Source of the DNA: Oscillospiraceae bacterium UBA3851 | GTDB lineage: Bacteria > Bacillota > Clostridia > Oscillospirales > Oscillospiraceae | Length of the DNA: 5,406 bases | Assembly: GCA_002392625.1 (NCBI GenBank) | Contig: DGHJ01000123.1 | Location: forward strand, 258 to 5,663 | Direction of reading: 5' to 3' | Notes under the pieces: generated by a model | Database searches by the model: none | What the model saw: only the letters and a program-made list of their open reading frames with translations | Told to the model about the DNA's origin: nothing | Shown here: one piece after another, positions 1-4,987 of the stretch | Position numbering within the stretch: position 1 is the stretch's first letter | Layout: the number at the start of each line of letters is the position of its first letter | Program-made: the position numbers and the translations under genes

Positions 1-601
1 CATCAAGAAGGCCGGCACCATCATCCTCCTGTCTACCATCGTCGTGTGGTTCCTGTCCCGCTTCGGTTGGGTAGACGGTTCCTTCGGCATGCTGGAGGAG
101 GACGAGATCAGCATGAGCATCCTGGCCCGTGTGGGCAACGCCATCGCCTGGATCTTCGCACCTCTGGGCTGGGGCAACTGGCAGGCCGCCGTAGCCTCCA
201 TCACCGGCCTCGTGGCCAAGGAGAACATCGTGGCCACCATGGGTACCCTGTACGGCGGCGGCGAGCTGTCCGTCTGGGGTGAGCTGGCTCGCCAGTTCAC
301 GTCTGCCTCCGGCATGAGCTTCCTGATCTTCAACCTGCTGTGCGCCCCCTGCTTCGCCGCCATCGGCGCCATCAAGCGTGAGATGAACAACCGCAAGTGG
401 ACCTGGTTTGCTATCGGTTATCAGTGCATCTTCGCCTATCTGGTGGCCCTGTGCGTCTACCAGCTCTGGAACCTGTTCGCCGGCAGTGCCAGCATCATCG
501 GCGTCATCGTGGCCGCCATCATCGTGGTGCTGACCGTGTACCTGCTGGTGCGTCCCTACAAGGAGGCCACCAAGCTGACCTCCCAGGTCAAGGTCAAGTA
601 A
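1..601 (+). CDS. feoB: Ferrous iron transport protein B, C-terminal part (5' truncated by window edge)
   Basis: The C-terminal 199 codons of FeoB, the membrane permease that brings Fe2+ into the cytoplasm; the N-terminal G-protein domain lies outside the window. The reading frame is open from base 2 (IKKAGTIILLST...) and ends at a TAA at 599-601. Visible family hallmarks, numbered from the first visible residue, are a helix at about 5-20, the gate segment around 62-84 containing SITGLVAKEN, and a second gate-like segment around 112-128 with CAPC (Cys114, Cys117) followed by AAIGAIKREM. Two further hydrophobic helices follow near the C terminus, and the tail is basic (VRPYKEATK). An internal GTG at 44 is not a real start, because the homologous sequence continues upstream of it. 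The next gene, 34 nt downstream, encodes a FeoB-associated Cys-rich protein, which supports the call. There is no sign of frameshift. Confidence 0.95.
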   Translation, partial: IKKAGTIILLSTIVVWFLSRFGWVDGSFGMLEEDEISMSILARVGNAIAWIFAPLGWGNWQAAVASITGLVAKENIVATMGTLYGGGELSVWGELARQFTSASGMSFLIFNLLCAPCFAAIGAIKREMNNRKWTWFAIGYQCIFAYLVALCVYQLWNLFAGSASIIGVIVAAIIVVLTVYLLVRPYKEATKLTSQVKVK

Positions 602-617
602 GAATCCCCTGTATTTT

Positions 618-627
618 GGAAGGGAAG
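618..627 (+). promoter_or_regulatory. Shine-Dalgarno site that decides the start of the Cys-rich protein
   Basis: The purine-rich GGAAGGGAAG ends 8 nt before the ATG at 636. The alternative GTG at 627 lies inside this motif and so has no properly spaced site of its own. This favours the ATG at 636. Confidence 0.6.
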
Positions 628-635
628 TGATCGGC

Positions 636-827
636 ATGCTGTTGTGGCTGAGCGCCAACTGGGGCACCATTCTGGTGGCCGTCCTGCTGGCCGCGGTGAT
701 CGCCCTGGTGATCCGCAAGATCGTCCGCGACAAGCGCGCCGGACGCCACGCCTGCGGCGGCTCCTGCGGCAGCTGCGGCGGCAGCTGTTCCGGCTGCGCC
801 ATGCACGGTCAGTGCCACCCATCGTAA
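636..827 (+). CDS. FeoB-associated Cys-rich membrane protein
   Basis: A 63-aa protein with one N-terminal transmembrane helix (about residues 8-27, TILVAVLLAAVIALVI). A basic stretch (RKIVRDKRAGRH) follows, then a Gly/Ser/Cys-rich tail with cysteines at 40, 44, 47, 51, 54 and 60 (C-x3-C-x2-C-x3-C-x2-C-x5-C) and a His at 61. This architecture, directly downstream of feoB, matches the family named FeoB-associated Cys-rich membrane protein (Pfam FeoB_associated) found in Firmicutes and other anaerobes. The tail probably faces the cytoplasm because the basic stretch follows the helix (positive-inside rule). It could hold or pass on Fe2+ at the FeoB exit, but the family's biochemical role is not settled. 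A GTG at 627 would add three residues (MIG); ATG at 636 is preferred from the ribosome binding site spacing. It is co-transcribed with feoB (34-nt gap) and followed by a strong terminator. Confidence 0.9.
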   Translation: MLLWLSANWGTILVAVLLAAVIALVIRKIVRDKRAGRHACGGSCGSCGGSCSGCAMHGQCHPS

Positions 828-839
828 CAAATCACCATG

Positions 840-880
840 AAAAAGCGGAAGCGCTCCTCAACGGGGCGCTTCCGCTTTTT
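840..880. terminator. Bidirectional Rho-independent terminator between convergent units
   Basis: The arms 840-854 (AAAAAGCGGAAGCGC) and 866-880 (GCGCTTCCGCTTTTT) are perfect 15-bp complements. The stem can extend by TCC/GGG (855-857 with 863-865, one G-U pair), leaving a 5-nt loop, TCAAC. The A5 tract on the left and T5 tract on the right give a U-run on either strand. It lies 12 nt after the stop of the Cys-rich gene (+) and 9 nt after the stop of the 69-aa gene (-), so it can end transcription from both sides. Confidence 0.93.
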
Positions 881-889
881 CGGCGCGGC

Positions 890-1099
890 TTACCGCCGCT
901 CCAGATCGGGCTTGTCCAGCCGCATGCGACGCCAATGCCGGGGCAGGCCCGGCGCGATCATCGGAAACATGTGGTCGCTGTCGGCGGTGGGCTGGATGTT
1001 GTAGGTGCCGTATTGGTTGATGAGATCAAAGCAGCTGTCCGCATCGCCGGGAAAATGATGCACACCCGGCGTGGGGTCAAAGGGAAATCTCGATTCCAC
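890..1099 (-). CDS. Small conserved-looking hypothetical protein, 69 aa
   Basis: I do not recognise this protein. It starts at a GTG (1099) behind a perfectly placed GGAGGTGA, and ends at a TAA immediately before the bidirectional terminator. The start signal and terminator make it a convincing gene despite its size. The protein is soluble-looking, with no membrane helix or signal peptide. Its N-terminal half is rich in Asp, His, Phe and Pro (FPFDPTPGVHHFPGDADSCF), the middle reads DLINQYGTYNIQPTADSDH and then FPMIAPGLP, and the tail is basic (RHWRRMRLDKPDLERR). The single cysteine is near residue 23. It lies 45 nt downstream of the permease gene on the same strand and is probably co-transcribed with it. 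The dense run of distinctive residues (D, H, Y, N, P, G) suggests a constrained fold or binding surface rather than a random ORF. No function can be assigned. Confidence 0.75.
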   Translation of the reverse strand: MESRFPFDPTPGVHHFPGDADSCFDLINQYGTYNIQPTADSDHMFPMIAPGLPRHWRRMRLDKPDLERR

Positions 1100-1105
1100 A
1101 GACGT

Positions 1106-1113
1106 TCACCTCC
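1106..1113 (-). promoter_or_regulatory. Shine-Dalgarno site fixing the GTG start of the 69-aa gene
   Basis: On the minus strand GGAGGTGA is followed by a 6-nt spacer (ACGTCT) and then GTG at 1099-1097. The near-full anti-16S complementarity and ideal spacing support the non-ATG start. Confidence 0.8.
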
Positions 1114-1144
1114 GCCCTTAGTATGCCCGCAGTGGTGAAAAAAG

Positions 1145-2248
1145 TTACAAAATTGCCACCGCCAACGACAAAATCACCAGCAGGATCACGTTCACAGCGG
1201 AAAAATCCAGCAGGAAGCGGCCGGTGCGGGCGTGCTCCGAGTGGGAGTAAAGCTTCAGGCTGATGAGGCTGGCCAGGCTGGCGATGGGCGTGCCCAGGCC
1301 GCCCACGTTGACGCCCAGCAGCAGCTCCCTGGCCCGGTCGGTAAAGCCGGAGAGCAGCACGGCGGCGGGCACGTTGCTGATGACCTGGCTTGTGAGCACC
1401 GTGGTCAGATACTCCCGCCCGGCCAAAAGGCGCCGCAGCAGCGACGCCACCGTCTCCATCCGGCCCAGGTTCCCGGCGAAGATGAAAAACGCCACGAAGG
1501 TCAAAAGCAGCATGAAATCCGCCTTCAGGAGCAGCTTCCGGTCGAAGATCAGCAGCACCAGCACCACCGCGGCCAGCATCACTGGCCAGGGGATGAGCCG
1601 CAGCACCACCATGAGACACACGGCGAACAGCGCCAGATGGAGCCACAGCTCCTTGCGATGGATGCCCGGCTCCTGGCCCAGAAAGACGCGGATGGGTGCG
1701 CCGGGGAGCAGCAGGCACCCGGCCAGCACCAGCGCCAGGGACAGCGCCCACACGGGGAGGGTGACGCGCAGAAAATCGCCCACGGAGAGGTTATACCAGG
1801 AGTACAGGAACAGGTTCTGGGGATTGCCCACCGGCGTGAGCATGCTGCCCAGGTTGGCGGCCGCCGTCTGCAGCACCACCACGCGGATCAGGTCCTTTTC
1901 CCGGCCCGCCATGCCCAGCACCACTACCGCGAAGGGAACGAACGTCAGCAGGGCCACGTCGTTGGTAATGACCATGGCGCTGAAAAAGCACAGCAACACC
2001 AGCAAAATGCCCATGACGCGGGTGCTGGACGCGCGGCGGCACAGCACGTGGGCCATGTGGGCAAACAGCCCCGCCTGCCGCAAGCCCACCACCACCGTCA
2101 TCAGGCAGTAGAGCAGGGCCAGGGTGCGAAAGTCGAAATAGCTCAGATACGCTGCGTCCGGCGTTACGAAAAAGCAGCTGACCAGGGCCGCCAGCGATGC
2201 GATCAGCAGCACCGGCTCCCGCTTGACAAACGTGCCAATGGCGGCCAT
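1145..2248 (-). CDS. SLC13 / ArsB-NhaD-like permease (citrate-transporter-like domain)
   Basis: A 367-aa integral membrane protein with about ten hydrophobic segments, belonging to the ion-transporter superfamily (CitMHS/ArsB/NhaD-like). Two inverted-repeat signatures are visible. The first half has ITND (94-97) and the hairpin ANLGSMLTPVGNPQN (131-145). The second half has SNVPAAVLL (291-299) and GVNVGGLGTPIASLASLISLK (312-332). Such paired Asn/Gly/Pro hairpins form the substrate and cation site in this superfamily. The substrate cannot be read from sequence: dicarboxylate, citrate, other anions, arsenite and Na+/H+ exchange all occur among relatives. At 367 aa it is somewhat shorter than typical 400-450-aa members. 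The frame stays open upstream to an ATG at 2398, but the ATG at 2248 is chosen. It has GGGAGGG 5 nt upstream, and the longer form would run through the promoter and into the divergent gene. It is divergent from the TPR gene and probably co-transcribed with the 69-aa gene. Confidence 0.87.
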   Translation of the reverse strand: MAAIGTFVKREPVLLIASLAALVSCFFVTPDAAYLSYFDFRTLALLYCLMTVVVGLRQAGLFAHMAHVLCRRASSTRVMGILLVLLCFFSAMVITNDVALLTFVPFAVVVLGMAGREKDLIRVVVLQTAAANLGSMLTPVGNPQNLFLYSWYNLSVGDFLRVTLPVWALSLALVLAGCLLLPGAPIRVFLGQEPGIHRKELWLHLALFAVCLMVVLRLIPWPVMLAAVVLVLLIFDRKLLLKADFMLLLTFVAFFIFAGNLGRMETVASLLRRLLAGREYLTTVLTSQVISNVPAAVLLSGFTDRARELLLGVNVGGLGTPIASLASLISLKLYSHSEHARTGRFLLDFSAVNVILLVILSLAVAIL

Positions 2249-2253
2249 AGGAT

Positions 2254-2260
2254 CCCTCCC
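2254..2260 (-). promoter_or_regulatory. Shine-Dalgarno site that decides the permease start
   Basis: Minus-strand GGGAGGG followed by ATCCT and then ATG at 2248-2246. It sets the start 50 codons inside the longest possible open frame. Confidence 0.8.
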
Positions 2261-2276
2261 AAACAGTCTCTCCCAC

Positions 2277-2305
2277 AGTATATGCGTTTCCCCGGCGCCT
2301 TGCAA
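2277..2305 (-). promoter_or_regulatory. Sigma-A-type promoter of the permease gene
   Basis: On the minus strand, -35 TTGCAA (2305-2300, 4 of 6 consensus bases), a 17-bp spacer and -10 TATACT (2282-2277, 5 of 6). The predicted transcript start is near 2270, giving a leader of about 22 nt before the permease ATG. The -35 lies inside the 10-bp palindrome CCTTGCAAGG (2298-2307). Confidence 0.65.
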
Positions 2306-2328
2306 GGGTGAAGTGCAGTTGCCAAGGG
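2300..2328. repeat. Direct repeat TTGC(C)AAGGG between the divergent -35 elements
   Basis: TTGCAAGGG at 2300-2308 and TTGCCAAGGG at 2319-2328 start 19 bp apart. Each copy contains the -35 element of one of the two divergent promoters, and the first copy is also part of the palindrome CCTTGCAAGG. It could be a shared operator or simply a consequence of two TTG-type -35 boxes; the sequence alone does not decide. Confidence 0.35.
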
Positions 2329-2347
2329 GAAAGAGTCGTGGTATACT
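2319..2347 (+). promoter_or_regulatory. Sigma-A-type promoter of the TPR-DUF4037-nrdG unit
   Basis: -35 TTGCCA (2319-2324, 5 of 6 consensus bases), a 17-bp spacer and -10 TATACT (2342-2347, 5 of 6), with an extended -10 TG at 2339-2340. The predicted transcript start is near 2354, leaving a leader of about 22 nt with GGAGGG (2364-2369) before the ATG at 2376. This is one of the two strongest promoters visible in the window. Confidence 0.75.
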
Positions 2348-2375
2348 GGAAAAAACAAGGAACGGAGGGCAGCCT

Positions 2376-3218
2376 ATGATCGACCGACCCCACATCATTG
2401 GCCCGGAGGACTACGTGGAGCCCAGCTGCGTGCTCTGCGGCGAGCCATACGGCGCGGAGCCCAGGGTCAAGCCTGTGCCCCAGCAGCGGATCATCGGGAA
2501 AATGGACGAGTACATGAGCCGGCGGGACTACGATGGCGCCGAGCGCCACCTCCTGTACTGGCTGGCCGAGGCCCAGCTGGGCGGCGACAAGCGGGGCGAG
2601 CTGCTCATCCGCAACGAGCTGGTGGGCCACTACCGCAAGGTGGGAAACCGGGAAAAGGCGCTCGAAAACGGTGACGCGGCGCTCCGCCTGCTGGATGCGC
2701 TGGACTTCGGCGGCACCATCAGCTCCGGCACCACCTATACCAACGTGGCCACCGCCTGCAACGCCTTCGGCGAGAACGACCGGGCGCTGGAGCTCTTTGA
2801 GATGGCCCGCGCCGTCTATGAGTCCGCGCAGCACACGCAGCCGGCGCTGCTGGGCGGTCTCTACAACAACATGGCGCTGACCTGCGTGGCTCTGGGGCAG
2901 TACGACCGGGCCTTCGCCCTGTACGACAGGGCCATGGACGCCATGGGCCAGGTGCCCGGCGGCGTGCTGGAGCAGGCCATCACCTGCCTCAACCGGGCCA
3001 ACGCCGTGGAGGCCAGGGACGGCATGGAGGCCGGGGAGCACCAGATCTTCGATCTGGTGGACCGGGCCTGGGAGCTGCTGAACGACACCTCCGCCCCGCG
3101 GGACGGGTATTACGCCTTCGTGTGCGAAAAGTGCGCCCCCACCTTTTCCTATTACGGCTACTTCGCCGCGGCGGAGGAATTGAACGAAAGGGCAAAGAGG
3201 CTGTATGAACGGACTTGA
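2376..3218 (+). CDS. Tetratricopeptide-repeat protein
   Basis: A 280-aa soluble, mostly helical protein with roughly four to five TPR units. They lie at about residues 40-73, 77-110, 118-151, 160-193 and, more degenerate, 199-234. The clearest carry the small/aromatic pattern at repeat positions (YTNVATACNAFGENDRALELF; LYNNMALTCVALGQYDRAFAL). TPR solenoids bind protein or peptide partners, so it is probably an adaptor, not an enzyme. It has no signal peptide or membrane helix. A CVLC (18-21) near the N terminus and a CEKC (250-253) near the C terminus could pair as a metal site. The frame is open upstream to 2223, but the ATG at 2376 is chosen because it has GGAGGG 6 nt upstream and lies just after a strong promoter. 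Its last 14 nt overlap the start of the DUF4037 gene, implying translational coupling and a shared function. Confidence 0.85.
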   Translation: MIDRPHIIGPEDYVEPSCVLCGEPYGAEPRVKPVPQQRIIGKMDEYMSRRDYDGAERHLLYWLAEAQLGGDKRGELLIRNELVGHYRKVGNREKALENGDAALRLLDALDFGGTISSGTTYTNVATACNAFGENDRALELFEMARAVYESAQHTQPALLGGLYNNMALTCVALGQYDRAFALYDRAMDAMGQVPGGVLEQAITCLNRANAVEARDGMEAGEHQIFDLVDRAWELLNDTSAPRDGYYAFVCEKCAPTFSYYGYFAAAEELNERAKRLYERT

Positions 3219-4146
3219 GCTGTCACGGGCCTACTTCGAGGCCTGGGGTAAACCCATGCTGGAGGAGCAGTTCCCCGACCTTCTCCCCCAGCTGGCCGCC
3301 GGACTCTTCGGCAGCGGCTCGGAGTGCTTCGGCTACGACGATGCGGTCTCCCAGGACCATGACTTTGAGCCGGGCTTTTGTCTCTTTCTCCCCGGCGAGG
3401 ATGCAGTGGACCGGAAAACCGCCTTTGCCCTGGAGCGGGCCTATGCCAGGCTTCCAAAGGAGTTTATGGGCTGTCGCCGTGCCATGATGGGGCCGGTGGG
3501 CGGTCCGCGCCACGGCGTGCTGCGGACGGGTGAATTCTTTGCCGAAAAGCTGGGCGCAGCCGACGGCGTGCTGACGCTGTCCCAGTGGCTCACCGTGCCG
3601 GAACAGGCGCTGGCGGAGTGCACCAACGGCGTTTTGTTCTTCGACAACCGGGGCGAGGTCACAGCCATCCGGAAATCGCTGGTCTATTACCCGGAGGAAG
3701 TCCGACGCAAGAAGCTGGCGGGGCATCTGCTGCTGATGGCCCAGGCGGGGCAGTACAACTATCTGCGGTGTCTGCGCCACGGGGAAAACGCCGCCGCCCA
3801 GCTGGCGGTGGGCGAGTTCGTCAAAAGCGCCATGTCCGCCGTGTTCCTTCTGAACCGGCGATACCGGCCCTATTACAAGTGGAGCTTCCGTGCCATGCGG
3901 GCTCTGCCCAAGCTTGCGCTGCTGGCGGAGCTGCTGGAATATCTGCTGACCACCGACAACGAGGGCGATCTGGCCCAGGATAAGTACGACGTAATAGAGA
4001 GCATCGCCGCCGATGTCATCGACGAGCTGATGGAGCAGGGCCTTACCAAGGCCACCTGCGGAGACCTGGAGAAGCACGCCTACTCCGTCAACGACAGCAT
4101 CACCGACGCCGCTGTCCGGAATCTCCACGTTCTGGCGGCAGTCTGA
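3205..4146 (+). CDS. DUF4037 nucleotidyltransferase-like protein
   Basis: A 313-aa cytoplasmic protein. Residues 36-53 read GSGSECFGYDDAVSQDHD. This resembles the GS...D-x-D signature of the DNA polymerase beta-like nucleotidyltransferase fold, with Asp45/46 and Asp51/53 as candidate metal ligands, and is typical of DUF4037 proteins. The C-terminal part (about 165-310) is all-helical, including LAGHLLLMAQAGQYNYLRCL and RPYYKWSFRAMRALP. It recalls the helical substrate-binding domain of kanamycin-nucleotidyltransferase-like enzymes. If active it would transfer a nucleotide from an NTP to an unknown small molecule, RNA or protein; neither substrate nor activity is known to me. The ATG at 3205 lies within the end of the TPR gene, with AAAGAGG 4 nt before it. 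The 11-nt gap to nrdG suggests an operon. The family call is fairly firm; the function is open. Confidence 0.85.
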   Translation: MNGLELSRAYFEAWGKPMLEEQFPDLLPQLAAGLFGSGSECFGYDDAVSQDHDFEPGFCLFLPGEDAVDRKTAFALERAYARLPKEFMGCRRAMMGPVGGPRHGVLRTGEFFAEKLGAADGVLTLSQWLTVPEQALAECTNGVLFFDNRGEVTAIRKSLVYYPEEVRRKKLAGHLLLMAQAGQYNYLRCLRHGENAAAQLAVGEFVKSAMSAVFLLNRRYRPYYKWSFRAMRALPKLALLAELLEYLLTTDNEGDLAQDKYDVIESIAADVIDELMEQGLTKATCGDLEKHAYSVNDSITDAAVRNLHVLAAV

Positions 4147-4157
4147 AGGAGGCGCCT

Positions 4158-4850
4158 ATGAAAATACACGGATTGCAGAAAATGACACTGCTGGACTTCC
4201 CCGGCCGGGTAGCCTGCACGGTGTTCCTGGGCGGGTGCGACTTCCGCTGTCCCTTCTGCCACAATTTTGAGCTGGTGGACGGCACCGCCCGGCCCATCAT
4301 GGACGAGGTTGAGCTGCTGGCCTTTCTGGAGAAGCGAAAGGGCCTGCTGGACGGCGTAGCATTTACCGGCGGGGAACCCTGCCTCCACAAGGACCTGCCG
4401 AACCTGCTGGAAAAGATCCGCGCCCTGGGCTTTGCCGTCAAGCTGGACACCAACGGCTGCCACCCCGCCCTGCTGGGCACCCTGCTGGACCGGGGTTTGG
4501 TGGACTATGTGGCCATGGACGTGAAGAACAGCCCCGCCAAATACGCCGTCACCTGCGGCGTGGACGCGGTGGATCTGGCTCCCATCCGGCAGAGCATCGA
4601 GCTTATGATGACTCTGGCCCCGGACTACGAGTTCCGCACCACCGTGGTCGCCGAGCTTCACGAGGCGGCGGATTTCGCCGACATCGGCCAGCTGATCCGC
4701 GGCGCAAGGCGCTATTTCCTCCAGGCCTTCACCGACCGGGATTCTGTGCCCTATGAGGGCTTCCACGCCCCAGCCAAGGCGGATATGCTCCGCTTCGCCG
4801 ACGCCGTCCGCCCCTTTGTAGGCCAGGTCAGCCTCCGGGGTGTGGATTGA
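4158..4850 (+). CDS. nrdG: Anaerobic ribonucleoside-triphosphate reductase activating protein (radical SAM, NrdG2 type)
   Basis: A 230-aa radical-SAM enzyme that binds a 4Fe-4S cluster and S-adenosylmethionine. It is expected to make the 5'-deoxyadenosyl radical that installs the glycyl radical on NrdD. The cluster motif CDFRCPFC gives Cys27, Cys31 and Cys34 (C-x3-C-x2-C). GGEP at 71-74 is the SAM amino-group motif, and KLDTNG (95-100), MDVK (120-123), RTTV (160-163) and YFLQAF (186-191) mark later strands of the partial TIM barrel. The opening MKIHGLQKMTLLDFPG is typical of the TIGR02495 (NrdG2) group, and the length is usual for it. AAGGAGG lies 5 nt before the ATG, 11 nt after the DUF4037 stop. 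nrdD follows 150 nt downstream behind its own promoter, which strongly supports the assignment. A different activase role, such as for another glycyl-radical enzyme, is less likely in this context. Confidence 0.92.
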   Translation: MKIHGLQKMTLLDFPGRVACTVFLGGCDFRCPFCHNFELVDGTARPIMDEVELLAFLEKRKGLLDGVAFTGGEPCLHKDLPNLLEKIRALGFAVKLDTNGCHPALLGTLLDRGLVDYVAMDVKNSPAKYAVTCGVDAVDLAPIRQSIELMMTLAPDYEFRTTVVAELHEAADFADIGQLIRGARRYFLQAFTDRDSVPYEGFHAPAKADMLRFADAVRPFVGQVSLRGVD

Positions 4851-4854
4851 TCGG

Positions 4855-4870
4855 GCACAATATGTTGTGG
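4855..4870. promoter_or_regulatory. NrdR box 1 (distal)
   Basis: GCACAATATGTTGTGG fits the NrdR-box consensus ACACwATATATwGTGT at 13 of 16 positions, and at 13 of 14 in the core (4856-4869). The arms CACAA/TTGTG are perfectly inverted. NrdR is the ATP/dATP-sensing, zinc-ribbon/ATP-cone repressor of ribonucleotide reductase genes. The site starts five bases after the nrdG stop and precedes nrdD, the expected location. Confidence 0.85.
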
Positions 4871-4885
4871 CTAACTTTTCTGAAA

Positions 4886-4901
4886 ACAGAATATATAGTT
4901 G
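4886..4901. promoter_or_regulatory. NrdR box 2 (proximal, overlaps the -35)
   Basis: ACAGAATATATAGTTG matches the consensus ACACwATATATwGTGT at 13 of 16 positions. It lies exactly 31 bp after box 1, about three helical turns, which is the usual NrdR tandem spacing. Its last three bases are the first three of the TTGACA -35 element, so bound NrdR would block RNA polymerase. Confidence 0.85.
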
Positions 4902-4927
4902 ACATGGGCTCTCCCAAAGAGTAGAAT
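4899..4927 (+). promoter_or_regulatory. Sigma-A-type promoter of nrdD
   Basis: -35 TTGACA (4899-4904, perfect consensus), a 17-bp spacer and -10 TAGAAT (4922-4927, 5 of 6). The predicted start is near 4934, giving a leader of about 67 nt. It sits in an AT-rich gap (about 41% G+C over 4851-5000, hand count) between GC-rich genes. Confidence 0.88.
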
Positions 4928-4933
4928 AATACC

Positions 4934-4987
4934 ATGCAGATTTTGGCCGAATTTTGTCGAACCGCAAGTTATGATTTCTACCGATAG
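4934..4987 (+). CDS. Candidate 17-aa upstream ORF in the nrdD leader
   Basis: The ATG at 4934 opens a frame MQILAEFCRTASYDFYR ending in TAG at 4985-4987. The ATG falls where the promoter geometry predicts the first transcribed base, so the ORF would be leaderless or nearly so. Its stop codon overlaps the purine-rich AGGGGGAG (4986-4993) that serves nrdD. It has no ribosome binding site of its own and could be chance. It is listed because of the positional coincidence at both ends. Confidence 0.2.
   Translation: MQILAEFCRTASYDFYR

Noticed and set aside
1121..1150. A possible promoter for the 69-aa gene (minus-strand TTGTAA and CATACT)
   Set aside because: The spacer would be 19 bp and both hexamers are weak. 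Co-transcription from the permease promoter is simpler.
1232..2311. A 359-codon plus-strand frame opposite the permease gene
   Set aside because: Its translation is Gln/His-rich and lacks any fold signature, while the minus strand encodes a clear membrane transporter with its own promoter and ribosome binding site.
2249..2398. A 50-codon N-terminal extension of the permease (open frame to an ATG at 2398)
   Set aside because: It would cross the permease's own promoter and overlap the start of the divergent TPR gene. The ATG at 2248 has a strong, well-spaced GGGAGGG and begins directly before the first membrane helix.
3223..4128. A 301-codon minus-strand frame opposite the DUF4037 gene
   Set aside because: It is a shadow of the plus-strand gene, which has the family motif, a coupled start and a close downstream neighbour. 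The antisense frame has none of these.
4855..4880. A possible terminator after nrdG (short inverted repeat followed by CTTTTC)
   Set aside because: The stem is only 5 bp (CACAA/TTGTG), AT-rich and lacks a proper U-run. The inverted repeat is better explained as an NrdR box.
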